Shown here: positions 7,930 through 16,770 of the stretch, piece after piece
How the letters are laid out: every line of letters starts with the position of its first letter
Numbering within the stretch: the stretch's first letter is position 1
IMG/VR virus record: IMGVR_UViG_3300037264_003470
Span: 1-63,163 of that record
Reading direction: 5' to 3' (one strand)
Origin: a virus
Length of the DNA stretch: 63,163 nt
Made by a program: the position numbers and the translations under genes
Notes under the pieces: generated by a model
The model's database searches: none
What the model saw: only the letters and a program-made list of their open reading frames with translations
What the model was told of the DNA's origin: nothing

Positions 7930-8532
7930 TTAGCTGTTGCACTGAACCGTTAGACCTAGAATGATCTGTAGGGTCGTGGTTGTTACTGTACCGTCAAATG
8001 CAAGCTTGGTTACTGCCAAGTCACCTGCATTGAAGACCTGAGTATCGCCTGCGGCTAACAACATAACTGCGCCAACGTCGCCGTTTAGCTCAACAGTAAT
8101 GTTTTGGCCAACAACAGTACCCAAATTGGTCATCTGTACGAATGTTGCTGCTGCACCATATGTTCCAACAATGTCGATAAAGTTCGTTGCGAATGTAGCG
8201 GTATCGAGAACAGTATATGGATAGAAAATCTTCGGGAAGGTGTTTTCGCCTGGGATATCCGAGAAAATGCTACCGTCATCTACTAAAACTTCGATGAAAG
8301 CCGTTTCCTGTGGAACCTGTGGATAAGCAAAACGCTTCCAATAGTTGCAGTCCGTGAATACCTGGCCGTCAAATAATTCACGATAGATGCGATTTGGACC
8401 AGTGCAGAACATAGTGCGCTGCTTTGAAGGCTGCATCTGATTGCCCAAGAAACCTGGGGCCGCTGTCGCTGGGTTAAAATCTAAATAACCCTGCTTGCCT
8501 GGGTAATTTAAATGTACTTTAAAAACACTCAT
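7930..8532 (-). CDS. Probable abundant virion structural protein
   Basis: The 200-residue protein is beta-rich, low in charge and has a Thr/Val/Gly-rich C-terminal half typical of decoration or fibre proteins. No specific family is recognised. It has its own strong SD (AAGGAA), a strong terminator (7882-7915) and a possible TATATATA box (8574-8581). This monocistronic layout is usual for highly expressed structural genes. A head decoration or minor structural protein is the best guess. Confidence 0.6.
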   Translation of the reverse strand: MSVFKVHLNYPGKQGYLDFNPATAAPGFLGNQMQPSKQRTMFCTGPNRIYRELFDGQVFTDCNYWKRFAYPQVPQETAFIEVLVDDGSIFSDIPGENTFPKIFYPYTVLDTATFATNFIDIVGTYGAAATFVQMTNLGTVVGQNITVELNGDVGAVMLLAAGDTQVFNAGDLAVTKLAFDGTVTTTTLQIILGLTVQCNS

Positions 8533-8589
8533 TTAATTTCTTCCTTGTTTGAGTCTGGTCTGTCTGTCTTGAGTATATATAATCGTACT

Positions 8590-8904
8590 TTAAAAATTTT
8601 CAGGAATTGGTATTTTTGCATTAACTAAAAGTGCTTTTAAGTCATCTTTTTTTTCCAAATGACAAGTATGAGCCATTTTTCCTGCAAAATCACTCATTTT
8701 TGACTCTAAAATTATGTTTCTTTTGCCGTGCATTTCATTTTTGAAAACATCTTTACAAGCAATGAATATTTTTATTCCTTTTAATTCATTCTCGATATAC
8801 ATTCTGGCCCATAGTATCTCTGCTAGAAGGTCTTTATCTTCACCAAAATATGATAGGCAATAGTTGTCCTTAATCTCTAGATATTGATTGAAAGGTATTG
8901 TCAT
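8590..8904 (-). CDS. Small hypothetical protein
   Basis: The 104-residue protein begins MTIPFNQYLEIKD, weakly like the CTS-type pattern. The rest is a mixed helix/strand domain without known motif. Its start codon (CAT 8902-8904 on the plus strand) is face to face with the plus-strand ATG at 8903, so the divergent genes share two bases of their initiation codons. There is no convincing SD. Confidence 0.55.
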   Translation of the reverse strand: MTIPFNQYLEIKDNYCLSYFGEDKDLLAEILWARMYIENELKGIKIFIACKDVFKNEMHGKRNIILESKMSDFAGKMAHTCHLEKKDDLKALLVNAKIPIPENF

Positions 8905-9079
8905 GATAGAATCTCAGGAAAAAACTAAATTAGTACATGAAAGCTTTGGTTGTTTATTTAAACAACTTGAACCTTTTGATTATCATAGTAAAATGGTATT
9001 AGAGATTTTGTTTAAGCTTATTTTGGAGAAAAAACATGGAAAAACTGTATCTTTACCTAGCCAAGAGAAACAGGTCTGA
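8903..9079 (+). CDS. Small hypothetical protein
   Basis: The ATG at 8903 has an SD (AAAGG at 8891-8895) inside the divergent gene; an earlier TTG would put the SD inside the protein. The product is about 58 residues, helical and mixed charge, with no recognised family. It overlaps the next gene by 44 bases in another frame. Confidence 0.5.
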   Translation: MIESQEKTKLVHESFGCLFKQLEPFDYHSKMVLEILFKLILEKKHGKTVSLPSQEKQV

Positions 9080-9404
9080 TGCTAAAATCATTGGTCATAT
9101 GTTTACAAATTGTCACATCTCAGCATCCAGATTCTCAGGCTTAGAACATTTAAGTGCTTTGGACTTACCAATAAAAGAACGATCAGAGTTAGAAAGAGTA
9201 GTCCACGAACATCGCATTGAATGGGAACTTTGGATTGAAAGTGCCAAAGATTACCATGAATTAAGAGAAAGTATGCACAGGGCAGGTATTGCTGCCCCAC
9301 CTTCTCCGAATTCACCTTTAATTAATTTCCCAATAAAAGAAATTTCAAGAGTTGCCGAGTTGAAACTAAGCAAGAATAAAGTTATGACTCGCCGTATGAG
9401 CTAA
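9036..9404 (+). CDS. Hypothetical helical protein
   Basis: The 122-residue protein is mainly helical with many basic residues at its C-terminus (KLSKNKVMTRRMS). An SD (GGAG) lies about 9 bases upstream. The end overlaps the convergent 107-residue gene by 23 bases. I see no functional motif. Confidence 0.55.
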   Translation: MEKLYLYLAKRNRSDAKIIGHMFTNCHISASRFSGLEHLSALDLPIKERSELERVVHEHRIEWELWIESAKDYHELRESMHRAGIAAPPSPNSPLINFPIKEISRVAELKLSKNKVMTRRMS

Positions 9405-9705
9405 GTATATTTACGAAGAATTTAGGTATTCGGAATGTTCCTGATCTAACTTCGACCAGTAATATGTTGTCGCCATCACATTCTAGAATGGTCCCACCCC
9501 TACGTTTGAAATCCTTTGCCATTTCTTGAAGATCACCCTGGTCAATGTCCATCTTGGTTATAAGTCTTTTAAGACTTATTTTTGATTCAACAATGCACCC
9601 ACGGTACTTTGGCTTGCGAGACTCAAACTTTCGTTGTTTGCTCATCCACTTTCTAAAATCATTTAGTGAAAAATTAGGTTCCTTCCTATTATTTTTATCC
9701 ATCAT
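9382..9705 (-). CDS. Basic hypothetical protein
   Basis: The 107-residue protein is basic in its first half (FRKWMSKQRKFESRKPKYRG) and beta-rich in the second. The segment NFSLNDFRKWM near residue 12 recalls the CTS-like pattern but is not at the extreme N-terminus. An SD (AAAAGG) precedes two adjacent ATGs. It overlaps the upstream DUF115-like gene by 11 bases. Confidence 0.6.
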   Translation of the reverse strand: MMDKNNRKEPNFSLNDFRKWMSKQRKFESRKPKYRGCIVESKISLKRLITKMDIDQGDLQEMAKDFKRRGGTILECDGDNILLVEVRSGTFRIPKFFVNILSSYGES

Positions 9706-10522
9706 TGAAAAACCTTTTCAAACCAGCTAATTTTATATATGTAGCAAATTCATAAACTGGATCAGGGTTAGTGTAAGCTACATTAATTTTTGCCTTTTGC
9801 ATCCAATATAAATTAGCGTCAATTAAGTTATGTGCTACCTTTTGTTGTGGATAAATCCATAATCCATCCTTTACTTTATCTACTCCAGGCCGTTCATCAT
9901 TATACATTTCTAGAGTTGATATAATGGCTAATTTCTTTACATTAAGCTTGTAACATATTCCTATAGCAGCACATACTGGATTTCTATAATCATCAATGAA
10001 ATTATTATGCTCCGCGAATGGGCCGTTATAAACATCACCAGTCGTAGGTGAGTAAGTGTATAGTGAACCTTTGTAGACTTCTAAAAAATGGGCGAAAGTT
10101 CTTGTAGAAGCAATGCATTTTGGCCAAGACCTGATTATCTGCGGATAGTAATATAAACACTCTTGATATGGGTTGTTGACTACATAATAATTTAACCTTC
10201 GCTGACTTTGCCATTTTGCAAACGCTTTGTTTACCCCAATAATTACTACATCCGATGGCAGTTCTTCAATAGCTTTCAAACTTTCATCAAATCCATAACC
10301 ATCACCTATTATGATTGCCTTTTCATGCGAGCCTTCTTCCCAAGGTGGATATTTTTTGAGACTGTTTTTGAATTCATTCTCTACAATGAGCTTGATATCT
10401 TCTAGAGACATAATATCATTTATGTCAACAGGTTTAATTATAGGTTTGGTAAAATTCCTGACCCAATGACCACTTCTTGACAAACAATATTCATTCTTAT
10501 TTATGTGATTTTTAATTAGCAT
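9695..10522 (-). CDS. DUF115/MAF-like protein (putative sugar-transfer related)
   Basis: The 275-residue protein contains a Rossmann-like core beginning AIIIGDGYGFDESLKAI (about residues 68-84), then DVVIIGVNKAF. This resembles the DUF115/MptE-like domain of motility accessory factors and archaeal 6-hydroxymethylpterin pyrophosphokinases, a fold shared with some sialyltransferases. In flagellated bacteria MAF proteins attach nonulosonic acids to flagellin. In a phage it could modify fibres or host glycans. It lies 1 base after the giant Cys-rich fibre gene in the same direction, so a role with that fibre is possible. Confidence 0.55.
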   Translation of the reverse strand: MLIKNHINKNEYCLSRSGHWVRNFTKPIIKPVDINDIMSLEDIKLIVENEFKNSLKKYPPWEEGSHEKAIIIGDGYGFDESLKAIEELPSDVVIIGVNKAFAKWQSQRRLNYYVVNNPYQECLYYYPQIIRSWPKCIASTRTFAHFLEVYKGSLYTYSPTTGDVYNGPFAEHNNFIDDYRNPVCAAIGICYKLNVKKLAIISTLEMYNDERPGVDKVKDGLWIYPQQKVAHNLIDANLYWMQKAKINVAYTNPDPVYEFATYIKLAGLKRFFNDG

Positions 10523-10523
10523 A

Positions 10524-13500
10524 TTATCTTGGTGGAATAACTAAGTTAGTCAGCAATTTTTCTAAATCTGGACTTGGTTTTAATTCCACTGGCACCCCGT
10601 TCCATCGCATCATGATTTCTGGATTCTCAGGCATTACTAATTGAATAGTTCTTGGAATATTTTCAATGATTTCTATAGTTTTTGGTATGCCTGTAACCTG
10701 GAGAGTCTGTGGCATTCCTGTTACTTCTAACTTAATAGAAGTAGGGAAATTAGGTGCAGGTTCGACCAAAATTTTACGAGGAACATCTTTTGCATCAAGT
10801 ATAATTCTCTCTGGTAGATTATGAACTATCTCGATACTCTTTGGAATATCCCCACGAATAAGGATCGTATCTGGTATAGGCTGACTTGGCCCTATAACTT
10901 TAATTTCCTCTGGTAAGTTTCCTCTTAAGAAAATCTCTTGAGGTATGTCGTGCATTACCTTTATATCATTAATTTTAGGTACTACCAACTTAATTTCAGA
11001 AGGCAATAATTCACTTAAGTTAATAGCCAAATTATCATCATCAATTTCCTGCGTCATTTGTCGTCTGTTTGGTGCAACAGTCATTGGTGGTGCAGCCGCA
11101 AAAGCCATTGATGTAGATGGGCATACAACTTGTACAGTTACAACTGGTGGTGTACCCCAATCAACTGAAATTACTGGTGGTGGGCAGAAGCTTATGCATG
11201 GGAAACTTGGCGGCGCACAGAAGCTTATGCATGGGAAACTTGGCGGCGCACAGAAGTTAATACATGGAAATACTGGTGGTGGACAGAAGTTAATACATGG
11301 CAACACTGGTGATGGACAAAAACTGATACATGGGAAAGCTGGTGGCGTACAGAAGTTAATACAATCAATACTTGGCGGCGCACAGAAGCAAACAGGACTT
11401 ATTTTTACGTTTACATCAACATCCAACGATATTTTATCAAACACTGGTGGTGGACAAAAACTGATACATGGGAAAGTTGGCGGCGCACAGAAGTCAATGC
11501 ATGGGAAACTTGGCGGCGTACAGAAACTTATGCATGGGAAACTTGGCGGTACACAGATGTTAATACATAAATCTTCTGGTATGCAGAAACTAATACATGG
11601 GAACACTGGTGGTGGACAGAAACTTATACACTGAAAGCTAGGAGGTTCACAGAAACAAATAGGCTCCAGACTTAAATCCACAATTACATCAAATTTGATA
11701 GGAGATATAACAGGGAATGGAGCAAAGCTAATTGGTGGCGCTGTTGGAAATGCACAGAAACTTACACACTGGAAACTAGGAGGTTCACAGAAGCAAATAG
11801 GGCTTATTTTTACGTTTACATCAACATCGAATGATATTGTATCAAACACTGGTAACGGCGCGAAACTAATAGGAGCAAACGCTGGCGGTGGACAGAAGCT
11901 TACACAATGAAAATCTGGTGGTGGACAGAAGCTAATACACTGGAAGCTAGGAGGTTCACAGAAACAAATAGGCTCCAGACTCAAATCCACAACCACATCA
12001 AATTTGACAGGAGGTATAACAGGGAATGGAGCAAAGCTGATTGCTGGCACATTGCAGAAACTCACACACTGGAAGCTAGGAGGTTCACAGAAACTTACAC
12101 AATTAAACTTTGGCGGCTCACAGAAACAAATAGGCTCGATACTTAGCCCTACGGCCACATCGAATGATATTTTATCAAACACTGGCAACGGCGCGAAACT
12201 TATAGGAGCAAACGCTGGTGGTGGACAGAAACTAATACACTTAAAATCTGGTGGTGGACAGAAACTAATACACTGGAAGCTAGGCGGCTCACAGAAACAA
12301 ATAGGTTCTATGCTTAGCCCTACAGCCACATCGAATGATATTTTATCAAACACAGGCAATGGGGCGAAACTAATAGGGGCGAACTCTGGCATATTGCAGA
12401 AGCTTATACAGTCAAACTTTGGCGGCTCACAGAAACAAATAGGTTCTATGCTTAGCCCTACAGCCACATCGAATGATATTTTATCAAACACTGGTAACGG
12501 CGCGAAACTAATAGGAGCGAAGCTTGGCACATTGCAGAAACTTAAACAGTCAAACTTTGGCGGTTCACAGAAACAAATAGGTTCTATGCTTAGCCCTACA
12601 GCCACATCGAATGATATTTTATCAAACACTGGTAACGGGGCAAAGCTAATAGGAGCGAAGCTTGGCAATGAACAGAAGCTTATACAGTCAAACTTCGGCG
12701 GCTGGCAGAAGCACACAGGCTCCATGCTCACGTCTAGTATTATGCTAAATCTTACAGATTCTATGCTTGGGAATGGTGCGAAACTAATCACGCCAAAACT
12801 TGGCGGTTCACAGAAACAAATAGGTTCTATGCTTAGTCCTACAGCCACATCAAACGATACCCTATCTAGGTTTGGGAATGGCGCGAAACTAATAGGGGCG
12901 AAGCTAGGCGGTTCGCAGAAGCACACAGGTTCCAGGGTTAAGTCTATAGTTACATCAAATGATACTGGTTGGATGTTTGGGAACTGAGCAAAGCTAATAG
13001 GGGCGAAGCTAGGCGGTTCGCAGAAGCATATAGGGTCTATGCTTAGTCCTACAGCCACATCAAAAGACACTCTATCTATGCTTGGGAATGGTGCAAAGTT
13101 AATTAAACTAAAGCTTGGCGGTTCGCAGAAGCATACAGGCTCCATGCTTAAGTTTAATTGCATTGATATAGGATCAAACTTCGGTGGCTGGCAGAAGCAT
13201 ATAGGCTCCATGCTCACATCTAGTATTATGCTAAATCTTACAGATTCCATGCTTGGGAATGGTGCAAAACTAATTACGTCAAACTTTGGCGGCTCACAGA
13301 AACAAATAGGTTCTATGCTTAGTCCTACGGCCACATCGAATGATATTCTGTCAAAGCTTGGGAATGGTGCAAAGCCAATCACATCAAAACTTGGCGGTTT
13401 GCAGAAGCATATAGGCTCGAAACTAATAGGGGCAAAGCTAGGTGGTTCGCAGAAGCACACTGGTTCGATACTCAAATCTATAACTACGTCGAAGGATACG

Positions 13501-14627
13501 ATGCTTGGCATACAACAGCCAACCAAGGATATAACGCTAGGTAAATGGCATCCTTCTAGTGATATTACGCTGATTTTACATGGACTAACTATTTGTATAA
13601 CTTGTGGTGTTTTACATGCTTCAATTACAGATATACAACAAGATATTTGTGACATTGATATCTGTGAAGGACACAAGTTTACTTCTGGTAATAAAATAGG
13701 TGGCAAATTTAATAGTGGTCCAGGGCATATTTGTTTTGGAGCTATAAACTGTGGAAACGCTGGTATATCAGGAATATGAACCACAAATGGTACAGACGGG
13801 TTTGGTAGATTAATGCCGCAGCAGAACTCGTTTGGTGGCATTGGGCTTTGTACTAGACAACAATTAGCCGCACAAACTGTTACAGTAGGGTTATATGGCC
13901 CAGCACTTATGTATTGATGAACTCCAGATAGCTGAGTGTTTTCTTTAAATCCGTCACCAAAATCAAGTTCAAAAGAAAGATAATTACCAAAAATTCGAAT
14001 ACAATATTCAGCTAGGCCACCAGTGTTATTAAATTCAAATTCAACGTCAGGGCAGGCGTCATCACCCACTTGTGGGCAGCATCCTACCATTGAAGAGATT
14101 GATGAAGTGAGTGGGGCTGCATGTAAGGCATCTGGACTAGCTGCTAATGCATTAGTTTTCTGAACTTGTAGAGGCAATAAGTTCTTTCTTACGTTTTGTT
14201 GAGTTTTAAGTTGTGGTCCTACTTTTAATACATCACCAATATCACCTATTGCATCTTCAATTGCCATGACAGCATCTACTAATTGGTTGTGGGTCTGTGC
14301 CACTACATTTGAGTATATTGATGTGCCTTCATAATAGGACTGTGGCTCACCTTCCACCCCACGGATACAATCTTTTAACTGGTCTACTTTTCCATCTTCA
14401 TTAAGATTTACTGCGTCATAATAAATTAATTCGTCAGCGATAGTTACGAAACCGTTTTCAGGCCATATTTCTACTGAATTAGCATCTTGAGGAACGATGT
14501 TGATTAAATCGTCTAGTCTTTCTAAATTTTTGGACAAAGTGGCCTGCGTACTGTTTTTTACGTTGAACAGCGTGTAATCTGAATCGAGAGCAATCGGATA
14601 TACTGGTTTCGGTATCCCTCGCGGCAC
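10524..14627 (-). CDS. Giant fibre-like protein with Cys-Phe-Cys repeats
   Basis: The 1367-residue protein starts at a GTG with a strong SD (AAGGAG). Residues 1-135 match the N-terminal domain of the two neighbouring fibre-like proteins, and residues about 185-255 form a PKD-like domain (LDFGDG). Residues about 376-1155 are a tandem repeat region. The unit alternates ISFAPFPS-type strands with SFDVAVGLSIEPICFCEPP, and there are 17 Cys-Phe-Cys motifs plus many C-I-S-F-C motifs. Residues 1190-1367 are a different degenerate repeat around IP.xI(I/L). The alternating pattern suggests an elongated beta-solenoid; the cysteines could bind metal or be disulfide-linked. It is probably a tail fibre or spike shaft. 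No homologous family is recalled. Confidence 0.85.
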   Translation of the reverse strand: MPRGIPKPVYPIALDSDYTLFNVKNSTQATLSKNLERLDDLINIVPQDANSVEIWPENGFVTIADELIYYDAVNLNEDGKVDQLKDCIRGVEGEPQSYYEGTSIYSNVVAQTHNQLVDAVMAIEDAIGDIGDVLKVGPQLKTQQNVRKNLLPLQVQKTNALAASPDALHAAPLTSSISSMVGCCPQVGDDACPDVEFEFNNTGGLAEYCIRIFGNYLSFELDFGDGFKENTQLSGVHQYISAGPYNPTVTVCAANCCLVQSPMPPNEFCCGINLPNPSVPFVVHIPDIPAFPQFIAPKQICPGPLLNLPPILLPEVNLCPSQISMSQISCCISVIEACKTPQVIQIVSPCKISVISLEGCHLPSVISLVGCCMPSIVSFDVVIDLSIEPVCFCEPPSFAPISFEPICFCKPPSFDVIGFAPFPSFDRISFDVAVGLSIEPICFCEPPKFDVISFAPFPSMESVRFSIILDVSMEPICFCQPPKFDPISMQLNLSMEPVCFCEPPSFSLINFAPFPSIDRVSFDVAVGLSIDPICFCEPPSFAPISFAQFPNIQPVSFDVTIDLTLEPVCFCEPPSFAPISFAPFPNLDRVSFDVAVGLSIEPICFCEPPSFGVISFAPFPSIESVRFSIILDVSMEPVCFCQPPKFDCISFCSLPSFAPISFAPLPVFDKISFDVAVGLSIEPICFCEPPKFDCLSFCNVPSFAPISFAPLPVFDKISFDVAVGLSIEPICFCEPPKFDCISFCNMPEFAPISFAPLPVFDKISFDVAVGLSIEPICFCEPPSFQCISFCPPPDFKCISFCPPPAFAPISFAPLPVFDKISFDVAVGLSIEPICFCEPPKFNCVSFCEPPSFQCVSFCNVPAISFAPFPVIPPVKFDVVVDLSLEPICFCEPPSFQCISFCPPPDFHCVSFCPPPAFAPISFAPLPVFDTISFDVDVNVKISPICFCEPPSFQCVSFCAFPTAPPISFAPFPVISPIKFDVIVDLSLEPICFCEPPSFQCISFCPPPVFPCISFCIPEDLCINICVPPSFPCISFCTPPSFPCIDFCAPPTFPCISFCPPPVFDKISLDVDVNVKISPVCFCAPPSIDCINFCTPPAFPCISFCPSPVLPCINFCPPPVFPCINFCAPPSFPCISFCAPPSFPCISFCPPPVISVDWGTPPVVTVQVVCPSTSMAFAAAPPMTVAPNRRQMTQEIDDDNLAINLSELLPSEIKLVVPKINDIKVMHDIPQEIFLRGNLPEEIKVIGPSQPIPDTILIRGDIPKSIEIVHNLPERIILDAKDVPRKILVEPAPNFPTSIKLEVTGMPQTLQVTGIPKTIEIIENIPRTIQLVMPENPEIMMRWNGVPVELKPSPDLEKLLTNLVIPPR
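11160..13500. repeat. DNA repeats encoding the Cys-Phe-Cys region
   Basis: About 2.3 kb of related, imperfect tandem units. Several roughly 110-base blocks between 12.1 and 12.7 kb are nearly identical, while units near 11.2-11.6 kb are short, 30-40 base repeats. Recent unit duplication is likely. Long plus-strand open frames here are artefacts of the repeat. Confidence 0.9.
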
Positions 14628-14649
14628 TTCTACTCCTTTATACTATATA

Positions 14650-16770
14650 TTAAAAAATTGTCATTAACCACTGTTTATTTATAGGGCTTTGACTGAAAGT
14701 GACATAGGACATATCTAGTTCATTGAACTTAAAGAATGCTGTATCTTCAATGCTTATATATGCTTTTGATTCCAAATCAGACGCAGCCAACAAACTGTTT
14801 AAATCACTTCTCGCTATTTTATTATGGGAATTAACCAGTTCCCAAGTGCCGCTAGTAGTATTGAAGCAATAAGAGCCACCAGCGTTATTAAAGAAATAAA
14901 TTCCATTATTCAAACCAATTAAAGAACCTTCTTTATTCCCATCCCCAGGCATATCTGGAAGTTTGACTATATTCCTGAACGGCAGGCCCAGCGTACCTTC
15001 TGTCTTATAGAAACTCTGAAATGCGAAGTGTTCTCCCAACCCAACAGTTCTTACTATATAACCAACGTCGTCTTTCCAAGTCGTTCTGTAAGCAGAATAA
15101 TGTCCATGTGCAGCGTCGTATTTTGAATCAAATACACCAGGATTAACTATCAGGTCATGTGCGCCATTTTTGAAATTGCTGTACTCAAGAGTATCATTAT
15201 CGCTAATCTCCGCTGCAATGTTATATGTGGTTTTTGTTTTGTTAGTCAATGACAACGTAGGTAATTGCTCGGTTGTTGGTGATCCACATATAAAGTATAT
15301 GTCCTTGCTGGATGCCAGCGCCGCCCAATTCCAAGGTCTGTTAAGAGAATGTTCAATCTTGTAATGATCGCTAAATCCATTGTAGGTTGAAAAATGTATA
15401 CGTTCTTCGGCAGGTAAGTCCGCTATGGTCCTTCCGCTCGCCCAAAACAGTAAACATTCACCACCTTCTCCAGATTTAAGGTTGTCCTTCTTGGCTACTC
15501 CGTTATTCCTCCAAAATTCAAATATTTGTCTCTGGTTCTCTGGTTTGTCCTCAATGAATTTATCACTTGATCTTAAAGCGTAAGTATTATTTGATGTTTT
15601 CAATACTTCGCTAACTAAGCCAAACTCATAAGACCTGATTCTTTGCTTATTCTCATTACTCCAAATCCATAAATTTGTCGGCTCTACAACATCTATAGCG
15701 TTTTCGTAAGTTGTTATTCTGTAAGCACCTAAGCCAGTATCTGTCCGCACTACCAAATCATGAAAGCCTCCGACTGTGAAAAGCGCCTTTGTTTTATGAG
15801 CATTCGCATGTGGTAGGTCATCGCTCAGGTTCCAGGTATAACTTGTAACAGAATCTGTTGCTTTATTTGTTTTTGGGTCTATGAGTTCGCCAGCAAAGGT
15901 TTTTTTATTGTTTTCAACAGATTTTTGTGGAATTTCAATTAATACAGGTTGGTTAACTGGAGTACGAATTTTAGGGATGATATCATCCAGGTGGATTTGG
16001 TTCTCGAACGGCAAGAATTTTATACTGGCTTGGTCAGGAGCTTGGCCTTTGATTTTAACCATATCGACAAAAGTAACCGTATCTTCCCCATAATAGTTTT
16101 TAACAGTGAGTGAGATAGTATAATCTCCAGAGTTAATGAATGTTTTCTCAACAAATGGCTCAAATGTTGTTATTTCTTCATCGTTGAATTTCCATTCATA
16201 TGTGACATTGCCAACTGGTCCTACGTTACCAGAGCCAGTGAAGACAAACCTTGTTGTAAATGGTGCTGCACCTATTGATCTATCTACTTCGAACCATGCT
16301 TTGGGAGAGAATAGAATTTTTTTCATGAAGTTCAATCTTCCAAATATGGTTCCAGTCTTGGGTTCACTTTCAACTGAATGTTTTGTGCCTAAGAATTTTT
16401 CTATAGACAAAATAGCTTCTTTTAATGCCTCTCTGTGATTTGCCATTGCCTGAAGAGTTATCGTTGTGATTTTTTTAGGCTTCACACAATCAATGGAATC
16501 TGGCAATAGCTCTAAATTGGTGAATTCTCTATTAGTTCTAGCCCCATAATACAAAGATACTGCTCGTTCTTTTGGGGAATTGTGCTGTTCAACCAAGGTT
16601 ATGATTCCAGATGGTGGGAATTTACTAATATCGCCGTCAGCTAATATCATATTGCTGCCAGGATGGTAGTCGAACCCTAATGGCACTCTTAATCCATCAT
16701 GTACCAAGTATAAATTTTCATCATTGTCTAAGTGTTCTGGATAATAACTGCCTTGGGGTAGGTTCGTCAT
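14650..16770 (-). CDS. Fibre-like protein with PKD domains
   Basis: The 706-residue protein has the shared N-terminal fibre domain (about 1-135, ending in a helix MANHREALKEAILSIEKFLG). A PKD-like domain follows at about 165-250 (YEWKFNDEEITTFEPFVEKTF), with a second PKD-like segment near 320-360. The long C-terminal region has YxFxxxGGSYC- and ExxFAFQSF-like strands that could form a receptor-binding tip. The stop overlaps the start of the preceding fibre gene's reading unit by four bases (16767-16770). The SD is AGAAGG, and an ATAAATA box lies between SD and ATG. Confidence 0.75.
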   Translation of the reverse strand: MTNLPQGSYYPEHLDNDENLYLVHDGLRVPLGFDYHPGSNMILADGDISKFPPSGIITLVEQHNSPKERAVSLYYGARTNREFTNLELLPDSIDCVKPKKITTITLQAMANHREALKEAILSIEKFLGTKHSVESEPKTGTIFGRLNFMKKILFSPKAWFEVDRSIGAAPFTTRFVFTGSGNVGPVGNVTYEWKFNDEEITTFEPFVEKTFINSGDYTISLTVKNYYGEDTVTFVDMVKIKGQAPDQASIKFLPFENQIHLDDIIPKIRTPVNQPVLIEIPQKSVENNKKTFAGELIDPKTNKATDSVTSYTWNLSDDLPHANAHKTKALFTVGGFHDLVVRTDTGLGAYRITTYENAIDVVEPTNLWIWSNENKQRIRSYEFGLVSEVLKTSNNTYALRSSDKFIEDKPENQRQIFEFWRNNGVAKKDNLKSGEGGECLLFWASGRTIADLPAEERIHFSTYNGFSDHYKIEHSLNRPWNWAALASSKDIYFICGSPTTEQLPTLSLTNKTKTTYNIAAEISDNDTLEYSNFKNGAHDLIVNPGVFDSKYDAAHGHYSAYRTTWKDDVGYIVRTVGLGEHFAFQSFYKTEGTLGLPFRNIVKLPDMPGDGNKEGSLIGLNNGIYFFNNAGGSYCFNTTSGTWELVNSHNKIARSDLNSLLAASDLESKAYISIEDTAFFKFNELDMSYVTFSQSPINKQWLMTIF
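14676..14683 (-). promoter_or_regulatory. T4-late-type TATAAATA box
   Basis: An exact TATAAATA lies on the minus strand about 50 bases upstream of the GTG of the giant Cys-rich gene. T4 late promoters have this -10 element and no -35. It sits inside the end of the upstream fibre gene, so it could be chance. Confidence 0.3.

Noticed and set aside
12004-12987. Long plus-strand open frame opposite the giant fibre gene
   Set aside because: It arises from the repeat structure of the minus-strand Cys-Phe-Cys gene; it has no SD and reads as low-complexity repeats in the shadow frame.
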